This document shows, piece after piece, positions 48,801 to 56,974 of a stretch of 64,000 nt of DNA. The stretch's first letter is position 1, and every line of letters starts with the position of its first letter. Location of the stretch: the NCBI GenBank assembly GCA_029861955.1, contig JAOTYK010000009.1, positions 62,001 through 126,000 of the forward strand. Direction: 5' to 3'. A program made the position numbers and the translations under genes. The notes beneath the pieces were generated by a model, which worked only from the letters and a program-made list of their open reading frames with translations, was not told where the DNA came from and did not search any database. This DNA is from Acidobacteriota bacterium (GTDB lineage Bacteria > Acidobacteriota > Polarisedimenticolia > Polarisedimenticolales > Polarisedimenticolaceae).

Positions 48801-50185
48801 TCGAATATCAGTGGACCCGCGACGGCTTGGATGTGGTCGGAGCGAACGGTCCCAATCTGGCCGTGAACGATCTCGGTAGTCACGCCTACAACGTGCGTGT
48901 CCGCGCGCTGTCCTGCCCCGACGCCGTCTTCGACGGATCGCCGACGACGTTGGAGTGGATCGCCGAACCGAGCTTCGCCGGAATCGAGAGCGCCGGCAAC
49001 GGTGAGCTCGCAACCTGCACCATCGACCTGGATTGGTCTGCGGCCGGCACCGTCTGCCCGGGACCGATTCGATATACGGTCTACCGATCGGAGACGTCAC
49101 CGGTGGCTCCCGTGATCGGAAACCAGGTGGCGGGCAATCTCAGCAGCCTGAGCTTCGCCGACACGGTGAGCATGCAGTCGTCGACGACCTACCACTACCT
49201 GGTCAAGGCGACGGATCTGTCCAACGGGTACAGCGACACCAACGCCGTCGAGCTCAGCCAGTCGGCCACCGGCCCCGGTTCGGGTCCTCAGCAGATCTAC
49301 CAGGAGACCTTCGAAGATGCGCTGACGTTCCCGAACTGGACCGTGACCACCGGACCGGGTCCCCACGATTGCGGACCGTTCGATCGATCCAACTCGACAT
49401 CCCAGCTTCCGGGCGACGGCTCCGGGTTCTTCGCGTTGAGTGACTCCGACGCGTGTGGAAGCGGCAGCCTGACCTCGACGACGCTGGACTCTCCCGTCAT
49501 CGATGCCGATATCGCCAGCGCAAGTTCGATGACACTGGACTTCGCCCTGTTCTACAACCACTTCAACGGCGACGACGCCACCACCGAGGTGTGGGACGGC
49601 GCGAACTGGGTCACCGTCTGGAGTGACACCGACGTCGACCTGAACGCCGCGCAATCGATCGATGTCTCGGCCCAGGCGCTGGGCAACAGCGACTTCCAGG
49701 TTCGCTTCAATTACCAGAACGCATCCTGGGACTACTGGTATTCGGTGGACGACGTGACGCTGACGGCCTTCGTCGATGTCGCGTGTACACCGGCATCCTC
49801 CGGCAGTGCTCCGGCTCCTGCACCGGACGGAAGTCTCGGAACCCAGCCGCTCCGCGGGTCACGGCAGACGGTCACCGGCGACATGATCGATGTCAGCTGG
49901 GATACCGCAAGCTGCACGGCCAACAACTACAACCTGATCTATGGAAATCTCTCGACGGTGAGTAGCTATGCCCTCACCGGATCGGTCTGTGGCGTCGGAA
50001 CCAGTGGCACCACGCTCTGGTCCGGGGTTCCGGCCGGTAACCTCTTCTTCCTGGTCGTCGGCGACAACGGCAGCGGCAGCGAGTCCAGTTGGGGCAGCGA
50101 CTCCGGCGGCGGCGAGCGCAATGGCCTGGCCGCGTCGGGCGAGTGTGCGGTCGGCCTGAAGGAGACGACGGCGACCTGTCCGTAG
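45866..50185 (+). CDS. Giant secreted FN3/jelly-roll protein with C-terminal CP module
   Basis: 1439 residues. ATG at 45866 with AGGAGAGG just upstream; signal peptide about 1-29. An N-terminal region with NPPDTVGDVGPNHYIQMIN (about 95-113) and further beta-propeller-like blades reaches about 555. Fibronectin III-like units follow (VSYSVGRSTTPGGPY; YDIYRSQDPMF; YTVYRSETSPV), alternating with immune-type and MAM/jelly-roll-like domains (SQLAFSSQYDIEDSYDKGEV; SMTLDFALFYNHFN). The final 100 residues are the recurring C-terminal module ending TATCP. Looks like an extracellular adhesin or matrix protein; no catalytic motif recognised. Followed by a clear terminator. Confidence 0.82.
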   Translation: MSRSRNSHTTPFILLGLVVALGVPAASLAADVEKPADTRLEIGAPVTPFIFDGDLRDLPRLLSWRPGDAVKEIPRRSYPGPDWVQPPRYKTGPDPLLALQQEAAGFVSRAFTAPSRNFAGQGYSGVNPPDTVGDVGPNHYIQMINTGDGADVAIWDKADPTPALITTITLDSLGSGVCDDGFGDPIVLYDRLTDRWMLSEFSRSGNNLCVYVSQTADPVSGGWFAYGFTAPSFPDYPKYGVWPTDANGGDGSYIVTANDGSQGVYALDRGAMLLGNPATFQRVTLPALSGFSFQTATPADLDGPNPPPSGAPAVIMRQRDTENHGGPAAPGDLLEMWGFDVDWINTANTVLSTDPSIDVAEFDSALCGLTAFACFPMPGSGTTLDPLREVIMNRLQYINHGDRQTLVGNFVTDVNGADHGGIRWFELQGGNDAWALEQEGTFAPDAEHRFMAGSSMDQSGNIAIAYNVTSSTVFPSLRYTGRLFSDAPGTMTQPEAVIHDGTAANSSNRYGDYSSMNLDPSDDCTFWFTGMDNTSGNWRTQVASFGFDACGCDLEPSALVASSMVVGDNEIEISWNDADLATVVSYSVGRSTTPGGPYTQITSVPDSSPAVASDPTGYSFVDTDVSGGTTYYYIVRATDGEACTSDDSNETDTVGTGLCTLTPTFAGVVSATTPFSALCTINVAWDAAVANCGGPLEYDIYRSQDPMFDPDLIAPIDTGIPTTSYADLNTLTSGDKYYYAVRARDLGNGTVDSNAVRVEAIPEGPLANGNWLDDAGDTGTAKFVLDSQWEIEGSEGNLGPNVYRTGLYTDNVCEAITTPPLLLGVGSQLAFSSQYDIEDSYDKGEVQISTDGGANWTRVEVGYPGESTNTSDNCGLGTGMFFTDRDQLGYVQYNADLSAYGSQQVQLRFLISSDGSVTESGWWVDDVSISQVDVPGVCTTGSACDDNPFVDVTPDTGSAVCLGDQQNLSANLTGGVGPFEYQWTRDGLDVVGANGPNLAVNDLGSHAYNVRVRALSCPDAVFDGSPTTLEWIAEPSFAGIESAGNGELATCTIDLDWSAAGTVCPGPIRYTVYRSETSPVAPVIGNQVAGNLSSLSFADTVSMQSSTTYHYLVKATDLSNGYSDTNAVELSQSATGPGSGPQQIYQETFEDALTFPNWTVTTGPGPHDCGPFDRSNSTSQLPGDGSGFFALSDSDACGSGSLTSTTLDSPVIDADIASASSMTLDFALFYNHFNGDDATTEVWDGANWVTVWSDTDVDLNAAQSIDVSAQALGNSDFQVRFNYQNASWDYWYSVDDVTLTAFVDVACTPASSGSAPAPAPDGSLGTQPLRGSRQTVTGDMIDVSWDTASCTANNYNLIYGNLSTVSSYALTGSVCGVGTSGTTLWSGVPAGNLFFLVVGDNGSGSESSWGSDSGGGERNGLAASGECAVGLKETTATCP

Positions 50186-50209
50186 GGCCGGTTTTCAGCG
50201 GTTTGACGA

Positions 50210-50241
50210 GGGGCGGTGGCTTAGGCGACCGCCCCTTTTTC
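50210..50241 (+). terminator. Rho-independent terminator of the giant FN3 protein gene
   Basis: Stem GGGGCGGT (50210-50217) / ACCGCCCC (50228-50235) followed by TTTTT (50236-50240), 25 bases after the stop codon. It isolates the secreted-protein gene from the BlaI promoter downstream. Confidence 0.88.
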
Positions 50242-50293
50242 TTGGCTCAGGCCCCGCCGATGCAACGAATTCCGCGCTCGTGCGTATTCCCTG

Positions 50294-50330
50294 TTGACAC
50301 GGGAGTCGACTAATGCTAAAAAATTAGCAT
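50294..50330 (+). promoter_or_regulatory. Predicted promoter and operator of the BlaI/M56 operon
   Basis: TTGACA (50294-50299), 17-base spacer, TAAAAA (50317-50322, 4 of 6). An inverted repeat ATGCTAA-AAAA-TTAGCAT (50313-50319 and 50324-50330) overlaps the -10 and ends directly before the ATG at 50331. It is a good place for autorepression by the BlaI-like product. With transcription starting near 50329-50331 the message would be leaderless; indeed no ribosome-binding site is present. Confidence 0.6.
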
Positions 50331-50735
50331 ATGGCAAAAAAACACCCATCCGACCGACCCGAATCTCCCCTGAGCCGTCGCGAGCGAGAGATGATGGATA
50401 TCCTCTTTCGTCTCGGAGACGGCACCGTCGCCGACGTCCTGGGCCAGATGGCCGACCCGCCCAGCTACTCGGCGGTCCGTAGCACCCTGCGCATCCTCGA
50501 GGGCAAGGGACATCTGACCCACCGTCACGACGGCAACCGCTACGTCTACCTGCCGACCACCGACCTGGGTGCCGCACGGGAGAGCGCCATGGGGCATCTC
50601 CTCGAGACGTTCTTCCAGAACTCCACCGCTGACGCGGTCACCGCGCTCCTGGAAGAGCACGGGAAAGGGCTGAGCCCGGAAGAGCTGGACCGGATCTCGG
50701 CCATGCTTCGTCAGGCACGGAAGGAGGGGCGATGA
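50331..50735 (+). CDS. BlaI/MecI-family transcriptional repressor
   Basis: 134 residues with the winged-helix domain of the penicillinase-repressor family: LSRREREMMDILFRLGDGTV, YSAVRSTLRILEGKGHLTHR and HDGNRYVYLPT, then a helical dimerisation part. In known systems a partner M56 protease triggers cleavage of such a repressor. Its stop overlaps the ATG of the M56 gene (50732), making a classical sensor-repressor pair. Target genes besides its own operon are unknown; no beta-lactamase is in the window. Confidence 0.88.
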   Translation: MAKKHPSDRPESPLSRREREMMDILFRLGDGTVADVLGQMADPPSYSAVRSTLRILEGKGHLTHRHDGNRYVYLPTTDLGAARESAMGHLLETFFQNSTADAVTALLEEHGKGLSPEELDRISAMLRQARKEGR

Positions 50736-53014
50736 CCCTGGAGTTGATCGTTCGAGTCTCGCTGCTTCTGGCCACGGCCATCGGCAGTCTCTACCTGTTG
50801 CGGAACGCGTCGGCGGCGATGCGGCATCTTGTCGGGACGCTGGCTCTGGTGGCGGCCATCGTGCTGCCACTGGCCGCGACCACGCTGCCACGATGGGACC
50901 TGCCCCTTCTGGACCCGTCGGACGAGCCGGTCATCACTCAACCGGCCGATGTGTCAACGGACGCCGCGTTGATGGCCAACAATAAACGGAGAGAGAAGAA
51001 GGCCGGGGACTTACGGGCGACCAACGATCATCCGAAGTCCGTCGAGAAGGCCGCCAACATCGTCGGTGTGGAAGAGGGACAACGGACGGCGTCGCCGCTG
51101 ATCACGCCCGCGCGTTTCCTCGTCGGTCTGTCCGCTCTGTGGATCCTCGGCTTTCTCGCGGTGATCTCGCGCCTGGGATTGGGTTGGTACCGCATGAATC
51201 AACTCGCCGTGGACGCCGTTCCCGTCATCGCCGACGACCCAGTGTTCGAGCTCCTTCAAGACTGCTGCGATCGGATGCAGATCCGGAGCGCGCCTCGGTT
51301 GATGTTCAGCGACGCGCTCCAGGTCCCGGTGCTATGGGGACTGTGGTCGCCGCTTCTGATTCTGCCCCGCGTGGCGCGGCAGTGGTCCGTCGATCGTCAG
51401 CGCGTTGTCCTGTTGCACGAATTGGCGCACATGCGCCGACGGGATGGGCTCTACCTGTTGCTCGGCCGGGTGAGTGCGGCGCTGTGGTGGTTCCAACCTG
51501 CCGTCTGGTGGGTCGAGACCAGAGCCCGCCAGGATTGCGAGAAGGCCTGTGACGATCTGGTGGTTCGCAGTGGCGAGCGACCCTCCGAATACGCACGACA
51601 CCTGATGGAAATCGCCAGAGAACTACCGACGGCTCGGTCCGTCCCTGCGGAGGCACTATCGATGATGGGAAGCGGAAACTTCGAACGACGTTTGACCTCG
51701 ATCCTGACACGCGACACGCGACGGGGTATTCGCCCGGCGATGCTGCTGGCCACGTTTGCGCTCTTCGCGGTTGCCATCACGACCCTGGCCGTCGCCAATC
51801 CGGTGCCAAGAGATTCGAAGGGCACCCAGGCCGACTACATGCTTGCCCATGATCGGCACGATCATGACGACGATCACGATCGCGAGGATCGCAAGGGTGA
51901 GCGTCTGTTCGACCAAGCGTCCGATCGTCACAACGACGAGGAGTGGAGTCAGGCTGCAGACCTGTTCGATCAGGCCGCCGCGGCCGGGTATCGCCCCGGG
52001 ACCTCGCTCTACAACGCCGCCTGCGGCCACGCGCGCATGGGAGACGCTGCCGCCTCCATCGATCGGATCGAGCGAGCGATGGAGAACGGTTTCGACGGTT
52101 ATAAGTACCTGTTTGAGGACTCCGATCTCGATCCGATCCGCAGCGACGGTCAATTCCAGTCGCTTCTTGGCCGGGTCAAGGAAGACAACCGCAACGATCG
52201 CTACACGGATGCGCGGGAGGCCTACGAAGATCTCACGAAAGAGAACTCCGATGAGGCCGACGCGTGGTACGACGTCGGCTCGAACCTACTCAGCATGCGT
52301 GAGTACGAAACGGCCGTCGATGCACTGGAGCGAGCCAACCGTCTCGAGGGCGGCAGCTCCAACGCCCTCTACAACCTTGCGTGCGCCTACTCGTTACAGA
52401 ACAACACCCGCTCGGCGCTGGACACGCTGGAGCAGGCCGTGTTGCAAGGGTTCGATAGCGAAGAACGATTCGCCAACGACTCCGACCTGGACAACATCCG
52501 TGACGCCGCCGGCTTCGTGGAGGTCAAGGAACTTCACGACACCCTCAGCCTGAATAAGTACCGCGAGGGGTCGTGGGGTGGCTCGGAGTACTCGACCCGC
52601 CGCTGGGAACCGGCGATCGCGGATATGCAGGAGATGATCAAGTTGCGACCGGACGCCGGCCGCGCATGGAGCAACCTGGGCTGGGCCCTCCATCACTCCA
52701 GTCGTCACGCCGAGGCCCGCGACGCGTTCATGAAGCAGCTGGATCTCGGCTTCAACCCGTCGCTCGCCACCTACAACGTGGCCTGTACCTATGCGATGGA
52801 AGGAAACAACGATTCAGCCATCGAGTGGCTTCAGAAGAGCATCGACGACGACGGGGTCTCGGTCCATCAGATGATTCAGGACGAAGACCTGGAAGGTCTT
52901 CACGACGATGACCGTTGGGAAGGCCTACTGGAAGAGGCTGCCGACGGTCAGCCATACGAGGTTCATCGCGGGGTCTTACAGAAGATCAAGCACGCGATTC
53001 ATGACGCGATCTGA
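50732..53014 (+). CDS. M56 (BlaR1-like) membrane protease with TPR sensor region
   Basis: 760 residues. Four membrane segments: about 4-22, 33-50, 127-150 and 333-353. The cytoplasmic zinc-protease loop has HELAH (229-233) with the downstream ligand Glu270 in EKACDDLVV. After the last membrane segment a His/Asp-rich linker (HDRHDHDDDHDRED) leads to at least six TPR-like repeats (about 395-745: LFDQAAAAGYRPGTSLYNAA; VDALERANRLEGGSSNALYN; NLGWALHHSSRHAEARDAF). BlaR1 has a penicillin-binding domain in this place, so the signal sensed here is likely a protein or peptide, possibly metal-linked. Pairs with the BlaI-like repressor. Confidence 0.83.
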   Translation: MTLELIVRVSLLLATAIGSLYLLRNASAAMRHLVGTLALVAAIVLPLAATTLPRWDLPLLDPSDEPVITQPADVSTDAALMANNKRREKKAGDLRATNDHPKSVEKAANIVGVEEGQRTASPLITPARFLVGLSALWILGFLAVISRLGLGWYRMNQLAVDAVPVIADDPVFELLQDCCDRMQIRSAPRLMFSDALQVPVLWGLWSPLLILPRVARQWSVDRQRVVLLHELAHMRRRDGLYLLLGRVSAALWWFQPAVWWVETRARQDCEKACDDLVVRSGERPSEYARHLMEIARELPTARSVPAEALSMMGSGNFERRLTSILTRDTRRGIRPAMLLATFALFAVAITTLAVANPVPRDSKGTQADYMLAHDRHDHDDDHDREDRKGERLFDQASDRHNDEEWSQAADLFDQAAAAGYRPGTSLYNAACGHARMGDAAASIDRIERAMENGFDGYKYLFEDSDLDPIRSDGQFQSLLGRVKEDNRNDRYTDAREAYEDLTKENSDEADAWYDVGSNLLSMREYETAVDALERANRLEGGSSNALYNLACAYSLQNNTRSALDTLEQAVLQGFDSEERFANDSDLDNIRDAAGFVEVKELHDTLSLNKYREGSWGGSEYSTRRWEPAIADMQEMIKLRPDAGRAWSNLGWALHHSSRHAEARDAFMKQLDLGFNPSLATYNVACTYAMEGNNDSAIEWLQKSIDDDGVSVHQMIQDEDLEGLHDDDRWEGLLEEAADGQPYEVHRGVLQKIKHAIHDAI

Positions 53015-53030
53015 ATAACGGTGCAGCGGG

Positions 53031-53381
53031 CTAGACCCAACTCCCGATCAGAGGATACTCGTAGAGCGTCCCGTCGCCGGCCTTGACCGCACCGATAATC
53101 GGCAAGATCACAGCCACGAGTCCCGCAGCGAACCAGAGCAGGAAGCTCAGCGGAATCAAGATGACGGTGAGCAGCAACAGGAACCCGAGGATACCGATCA
53201 GGAAGACGGCGATGTTCAGGAACAACGCCTGCTTCGCGATCTTCGAGATTGCCGGGGAGTCCTTCTTCAGGACCCAGATGATAATCGGAGCGATGACGCC
53301 CAGACCCGGAACGAGATAGCCCGCCAGTCCGGAGAGATGGGTCATCGTTGCCATGCCACGTTCTTCAGCAGGTATTGTCAT
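53031..53381 (-). CDS. DUF4870 (Tic20-like) membrane protein
   Basis: 116 residues with about three hydrophobic segments: LAGYLVPGLGVIAPIIIWVL, LNIAVFLIGILGFLLLLTVI and LLWFAAGLVAVILPIIGAVK. The motif KKDSPAISKIAKQALFLN matches the DUF4870 family. AGGA eight bases before the ATG. Function of the family is unknown. Convergent with the M56 gene; upstream of nothing on its strand except the Hsp33 gene 23 bases before its start. Confidence 0.8.
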   Translation of the reverse strand: MTIPAEERGMATMTHLSGLAGYLVPGLGVIAPIIIWVLKKDSPAISKIAKQALFLNIAVFLIGILGFLLLLTVILIPLSFLLWFAAGLVAVILPIIGAVKAGDGTLYEYPLIGSWV

Positions 53382-53403
53382 GGGGCAATCCTAACAGATT
53401 CTC

Positions 53404-54270
53404 TCAGTTGGTGGACGGCCCAGTTCGCAACTCGCTGCGGGAGAACGTGTAGCGATTCTTGCAATATTCGCAGACGACTTCCAGAGTTTCGGAATCCGGC
53501 TCAAAGAGCGAGTCGCCCTCCTGCGCGTAGACACTTCGCAGACTGCCCAGCATCCACTCTCGGGCACAGGAACAACGAAACGCCACGTCTCGGCTGGCCA
53601 GGAGTCGAAAGCCAAGCTTGCCGAACTCCGCCTGAATCTCATCCGCTGACGTCAAAGCGCGGGACATCAGGGACTCCAGTCCGTCCCGTATCCCATCGCG
53701 CCGGGTCTTGAGGGCGGTCTCGGAGAAATCGTAGTCGGACTCGGCGGGCATCGGCGGCAGCTGATGCAACATCGCGCTCTGGTCGCTGTTCGACGACACC
53801 GTCACCACGCTATTGACCTGATAGGAATCGCGCAGGATTCGATTGACGATCTCTTTCAGCTCCAGATCGTCCGCCGCGATGATGGATTGGTAGGGCGGTC
53901 GTCCTCCGGGAAACAACTTTGTGACACGCACGATGCCCGTCATGGTCGTGGGTTTCTGATCCATCTGTTCGGGAAGGACCATGCAACGGGTGGTCCCGGC
54001 ATGAGCCGTCTCGATCTTGAGACGGAAGTAGGGTCGCTCCGAGTCCAGATAGAAACCGAGCTGTTCGCCATGTTTGAGCAACGCGATGACCGGCTGCAGG
54101 CTAAGCACCACGTCACGGTAGTACCCAAAAATGTTGCCGACGCGATTCGGGACCAACGCCAGGTCGTGGATCAGACGCTGCCCCTCGAGGAAGTAGAGGG
54201 CGTAGCGTCGTGGCTCGTCGATGAACGTGAAGAGACGACTGGAGGGGAGCTCGGCCGGATCACGAACCAA
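53404..54270 (-). CDS. hslO: Hsp33-family redox-regulated chaperone
   Basis: 288 residues. The C-terminal redox switch has FRCSCAREWM and VCEYCKNRY, the CxC and CxxC zinc-binding Cys pairs of Hsp33. The N-terminal domain is diverged. Under oxidative stress the Cys would form disulphides and activate holdase function. I prefer TTG at 54270 (GGTGGG seven bases upstream, 11-base overlap with fdhD), but a TTG at 54315 would extend it by 15 residues. Last in the M28-fdhD-Hsp33 operon. Confidence 0.82.
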   Translation of the reverse strand: MVRDPAELPSSRLFTFIDEPRRYALYFLEGQRLIHDLALVPNRVGNIFGYYRDVVLSLQPVIALLKHGEQLGFYLDSERPYFRLKIETAHAGTTRCMVLPEQMDQKPTTMTGIVRVTKLFPGGRPPYQSIIAADDLELKEIVNRILRDSYQVNSVVTVSSNSDQSAMLHQLPPMPAESDYDFSETALKTRRDGIRDGLESLMSRALTSADEIQAEFGKLGFRLLASRDVAFRCSCAREWMLGSLRSVYAQEGDSLFEPDSETLEVVCEYCKNRYTFSRSELRTGPSTN

Positions 54271-55111
54271 TTCTGTGCCCACCACTGTAGATGTTGAAGC
54301 GATCGTGAGACGCAAAGCCGACCAGGGTCATGTCGTAACTCTCCGCCAGTTCCACCGCCAGGCTCGATGGGGCACCGATCGCGACGACGATCGCGATGCC
54401 GGCGACCACGGCCTTCTGGATAAGTTCGAATCCGGCACGACCGCTGAGGACCAGGACTCGATCGTCGATGGGGGTCTGCGACCGAAGGAGTCGGCTGCCG
54501 ATCAGCTTGTCGACGGCGTTGTGACGTCCCACATCCTCGCGGACACACTCGACGACTCCGTCGGCGGAGACCAGTGCCGACGCGTGCAGGCCGCCGGTGG
54601 TCTCGAAGACCGGCTGGTTTGCACGAAGTATCTTCGGCAGCTCGTGAACCCTCGCAGTCGTAAGCGTCCACTGCGCAGTAGGTTTCTCGATGCCCTGCAC
54701 GGCGATGGCGTCGAGCGAAGCCTTGCCGCAGATTCCACAACTGGACGTCGCGTAGAAGTTCCGCTGTAACCGCTCGAGGTCCAGCGCGACATGATCGGCC
54801 ACCGTCACCTTGACGATGTTAGAGGTGTCACGTCCCTCGACGGCGGGCCCACAGAACTCGATCGTCTCGATATCGCCCGGTTGACGGAGGATTCCCTCGG
54901 TGTAGAGGAAGCCGGCCGCCAACTCGAAGTCGTGCCCCGGAGTGCGCATGGTGATGGACAGGCTCTTGGCAACACGCTTTCCGTCGATCGCATGATCGAC
55001 TCGGATCTCCATCGGTTCCTCGATGGCGACGCGATCGTCCAGCGACGTGCGTGAGCCCTCGGCGACCCGTTCGACGCGACGGCGAGCCTGACTGTGGTCG
55101 GGAGTGCTCAT
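54260..55111 (-). CDS. fdhD: Formate dehydrogenase accessory sulfurtransferase FdhD
   Basis: 283 residues. Hallmarks: MRTPGHDFELAAGFLYTEGI, the paired Cys in SSCGICGKASLD, CVREDVGRHNAVDKLIG and LSGRAGFELIQKAVVAGI. FdhD hands sulfur to the molybdenum cofactor of formate dehydrogenase. No formate dehydrogenase lies in this window. Start overlaps the upstream peptidase stop (ATGA), and the stop overlaps the Hsp33 start. Confidence 0.93.
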   Translation of the reverse strand: MSTPDHSQARRRVERVAEGSRTSLDDRVAIEEPMEIRVDHAIDGKRVAKSLSITMRTPGHDFELAAGFLYTEGILRQPGDIETIEFCGPAVEGRDTSNIVKVTVADHVALDLERLQRNFYATSSCGICGKASLDAIAVQGIEKPTAQWTLTTARVHELPKILRANQPVFETTGGLHASALVSADGVVECVREDVGRHNAVDKLIGSRLLRSQTPIDDRVLVLSGRAGFELIQKAVVAGIAIVVAIGAPSSLAVELAESYDMTLVGFASHDRFNIYSGGHRIGS

Positions 55112-56841
55112 TCACTCTCTCGGGCTTCGGCCCGCATCTGTTTTCGGGTTCCCTCGAACTCGTCACCGGCCACCCAGCCGGGCGGCGAGTCCATGTTGGC
55201 CACCGACAGGCCGACCCAGAAGCCGAGCTGCGCATCTTCGATCATGCCGGAGAAGTCCCACCCATCGTAGATCTCGTCGGCCGGCTGGTGATAGCGGTTG
55301 GCGCGCCATTCATCTTCCAGGGCCTTGCCGACCTCGCTGCCGCCGTCCCGCAGATGGGTCCCCGACTTGAAGTACAACGCCGGTACTCCGATCTTCGCGA
55401 AGTTGAACTGATCCGATCGGTAGTAGTAACCCTTGTCCGGGAACGGCTCGTCGACCACCTCGCGGTCCTGCTTCGCGGCCGCCTGCTCCAGCAGAAGCTC
55501 CAGCTCGGACTTGCCGCGTCCGACGACGGCCACATCGGTCGTCCGTCCGAAGATCGCCACCGCATCGAAGTTGATATTCGCCATCAGGTTGCCCGGGTGC
55601 GCCGTCGGATCGTTGGTATAGGCCTCGGAACCCAACAGACCCTGCTCCTCGGCGGCCACCAGCAACATCAATACGCTCCGTCGCGGGCGCTCCTCGAGCG
55701 CGGAGAAGGCCCTTGCGATGGCGAGGACCGTCGCGACACCCGAAGCGTTGTCCCGGGCACCGTTGTAGATCGAATCGCCGTCGGCGTCGGTGGCACCGAT
55801 ACCCAGATGATCGTGATGCGCGGTGTAGACGACCAGCTCGTCGGCAAGTTCCGGGTCGCTACCCGGCAAGATGCCCAGCACGTTGGCGGTGTGAGTTCCC
55901 TCGTTGACGGTGGACTCGAAGGCGATCGAGCTTCGGACGTTCAGCGAGACGGGACGGAAGTCCCGGGAGTGGGCCGAGGCGATCAGTTCGTCGAGGTCCA
56001 AACCTCCCAGCCGGGCCAGACGTCCTGCCGCTTCGTCGGTGACCCACGCCGTCAGTCTTACCCGCGGCTCGTTGCCGGCAGGGGCCTCGAACTGCTCGCC
56101 GGTCCACGATGTCTGAACGACCTGAAAAGGATACCCGGCCGAGGGTGTCGTGTGAATGATGATCGCGCCGACGGCACCGGCTTTTGCCGCGGACTCGTAC
56201 TTGTAGTCCCAGCGGCCGTAGTACAGCCGACGAGATCCGGCAAACAGATCGGGATCCCAGTCCGGATCGTTGTTGAGCATCACGAGGATCTTCCCGCGGA
56301 CGTCCACATCCTTGTAGTCGTTCCAATCCTCTTCAGGGGCGGTGATGCCGTAACCGACGAAGACCAGCTCCGCGTCGTCGATCGAGACGGAGGGTTCCTG
56401 CACACCCGTGTTGCCGATGTAGTCGTCCCAGAAGTCCAACGACAGCGTGTCGTTCTCGGAGTTGAAGGTCCACTCCTTGGGCATGTGCGAGGTCAGGCCG
56501 ACCAGTTCGACCGGTTGTTCCCAGCTGCCGTCGGCGGCTCCAGGCTCGAAGCCACATTCCGCCAATGCCTCGGCGATATAGGTCCGGGTGAGTTGATCCC
56601 CCTCGGTGGCAGGGCCTCTCCCGGCCAGCGAGTCGTCCGCCAGCGACGCGATCATCGACTCCAGGGTCGCGGCGTCGATGACCTGAGCGGCCTCGTCGGC
56701 ATCGGCCGTCAGCGTCAGCTGCGGAGGGGAAGAGGGTCCGCTGGATTCCGACGAGCCGTCGTCCCCCGGTGGGGTACAGCCGGCGGCCAGGAGGAAGAGC
56801 AGGGGGAAAACCCATCGAGACCTGGATCGGATCGAACGCAT
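55108..56841 (-). CDS. Secreted M28-family metallopeptidase lipoprotein with PA domain
   Basis: 577 residues with lipobox LLAAGC (Cys22), then a Ser/Asp/Pro-rich linker. A PA insertion covers about 140-310. The M28 zinc site follows: VVYTAHHDHLG, ARDNASGVATVL, AAEEQGLLG, NINFDAV and a late YHQPADE. It is probably an aminopeptidase or carboxypeptidase on the outer membrane or in the periplasm. ATG at 56841 has GAGGG eight bases upstream. First gene of the operon ending in Hsp33. Confidence 0.9.
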   Translation of the reverse strand: MRSIRSRSRWVFPLLFLLAAGCTPPGDDGSSESSGPSSPPQLTLTADADEAAQVIDAATLESMIASLADDSLAGRGPATEGDQLTRTYIAEALAECGFEPGAADGSWEQPVELVGLTSHMPKEWTFNSENDTLSLDFWDDYIGNTGVQEPSVSIDDAELVFVGYGITAPEEDWNDYKDVDVRGKILVMLNNDPDWDPDLFAGSRRLYYGRWDYKYESAAKAGAVGAIIIHTTPSAGYPFQVVQTSWTGEQFEAPAGNEPRVRLTAWVTDEAAGRLARLGGLDLDELIASAHSRDFRPVSLNVRSSIAFESTVNEGTHTANVLGILPGSDPELADELVVYTAHHDHLGIGATDADGDSIYNGARDNASGVATVLAIARAFSALEERPRRSVLMLLVAAEEQGLLGSEAYTNDPTAHPGNLMANINFDAVAIFGRTTDVAVVGRGKSELELLLEQAAAKQDREVVDEPFPDKGYYYRSDQFNFAKIGVPALYFKSGTHLRDGGSEVGKALEDEWRANRYHQPADEIYDGWDFSGMIEDAQLGFWVGLSVANMDSPPGWVAGDEFEGTRKQMRAEARESE

Positions 56842-56914
56842 CGTGAGAACCCTCTACTTGCCGGATTGAAACCCCGATCTTATCCCCTCTCAGCCCCTAC
56901 TGACCAGGGTGGCA

Positions 56915-56949
56915 CCGGTTCGTCGGCCGGGAGCGATGGCACGAACCGG
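56915..56949. promoter_or_regulatory. Inverted repeat in the M28-clpS divergent gap
   Basis: CCGGTTCGT (56915-56923) and ACGAACCGG (56941-56949), a perfect 9-base inverted repeat with 17 bases between, 26 bases before the clpS start. It could be an operator for clpS or both divergent genes. No clear -10/-35 pair seen. Confidence 0.4.
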
Positions 56950-56974
56950 GTACAGGGACTTAGACTGACCGCAT

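Noticed and set aside
47426-48883. 485-codon minus-strand frame within the FN3 protein gene
   Set aside because: Shadow of repetitive GC-rich codons; no domain or ribosome-binding site.
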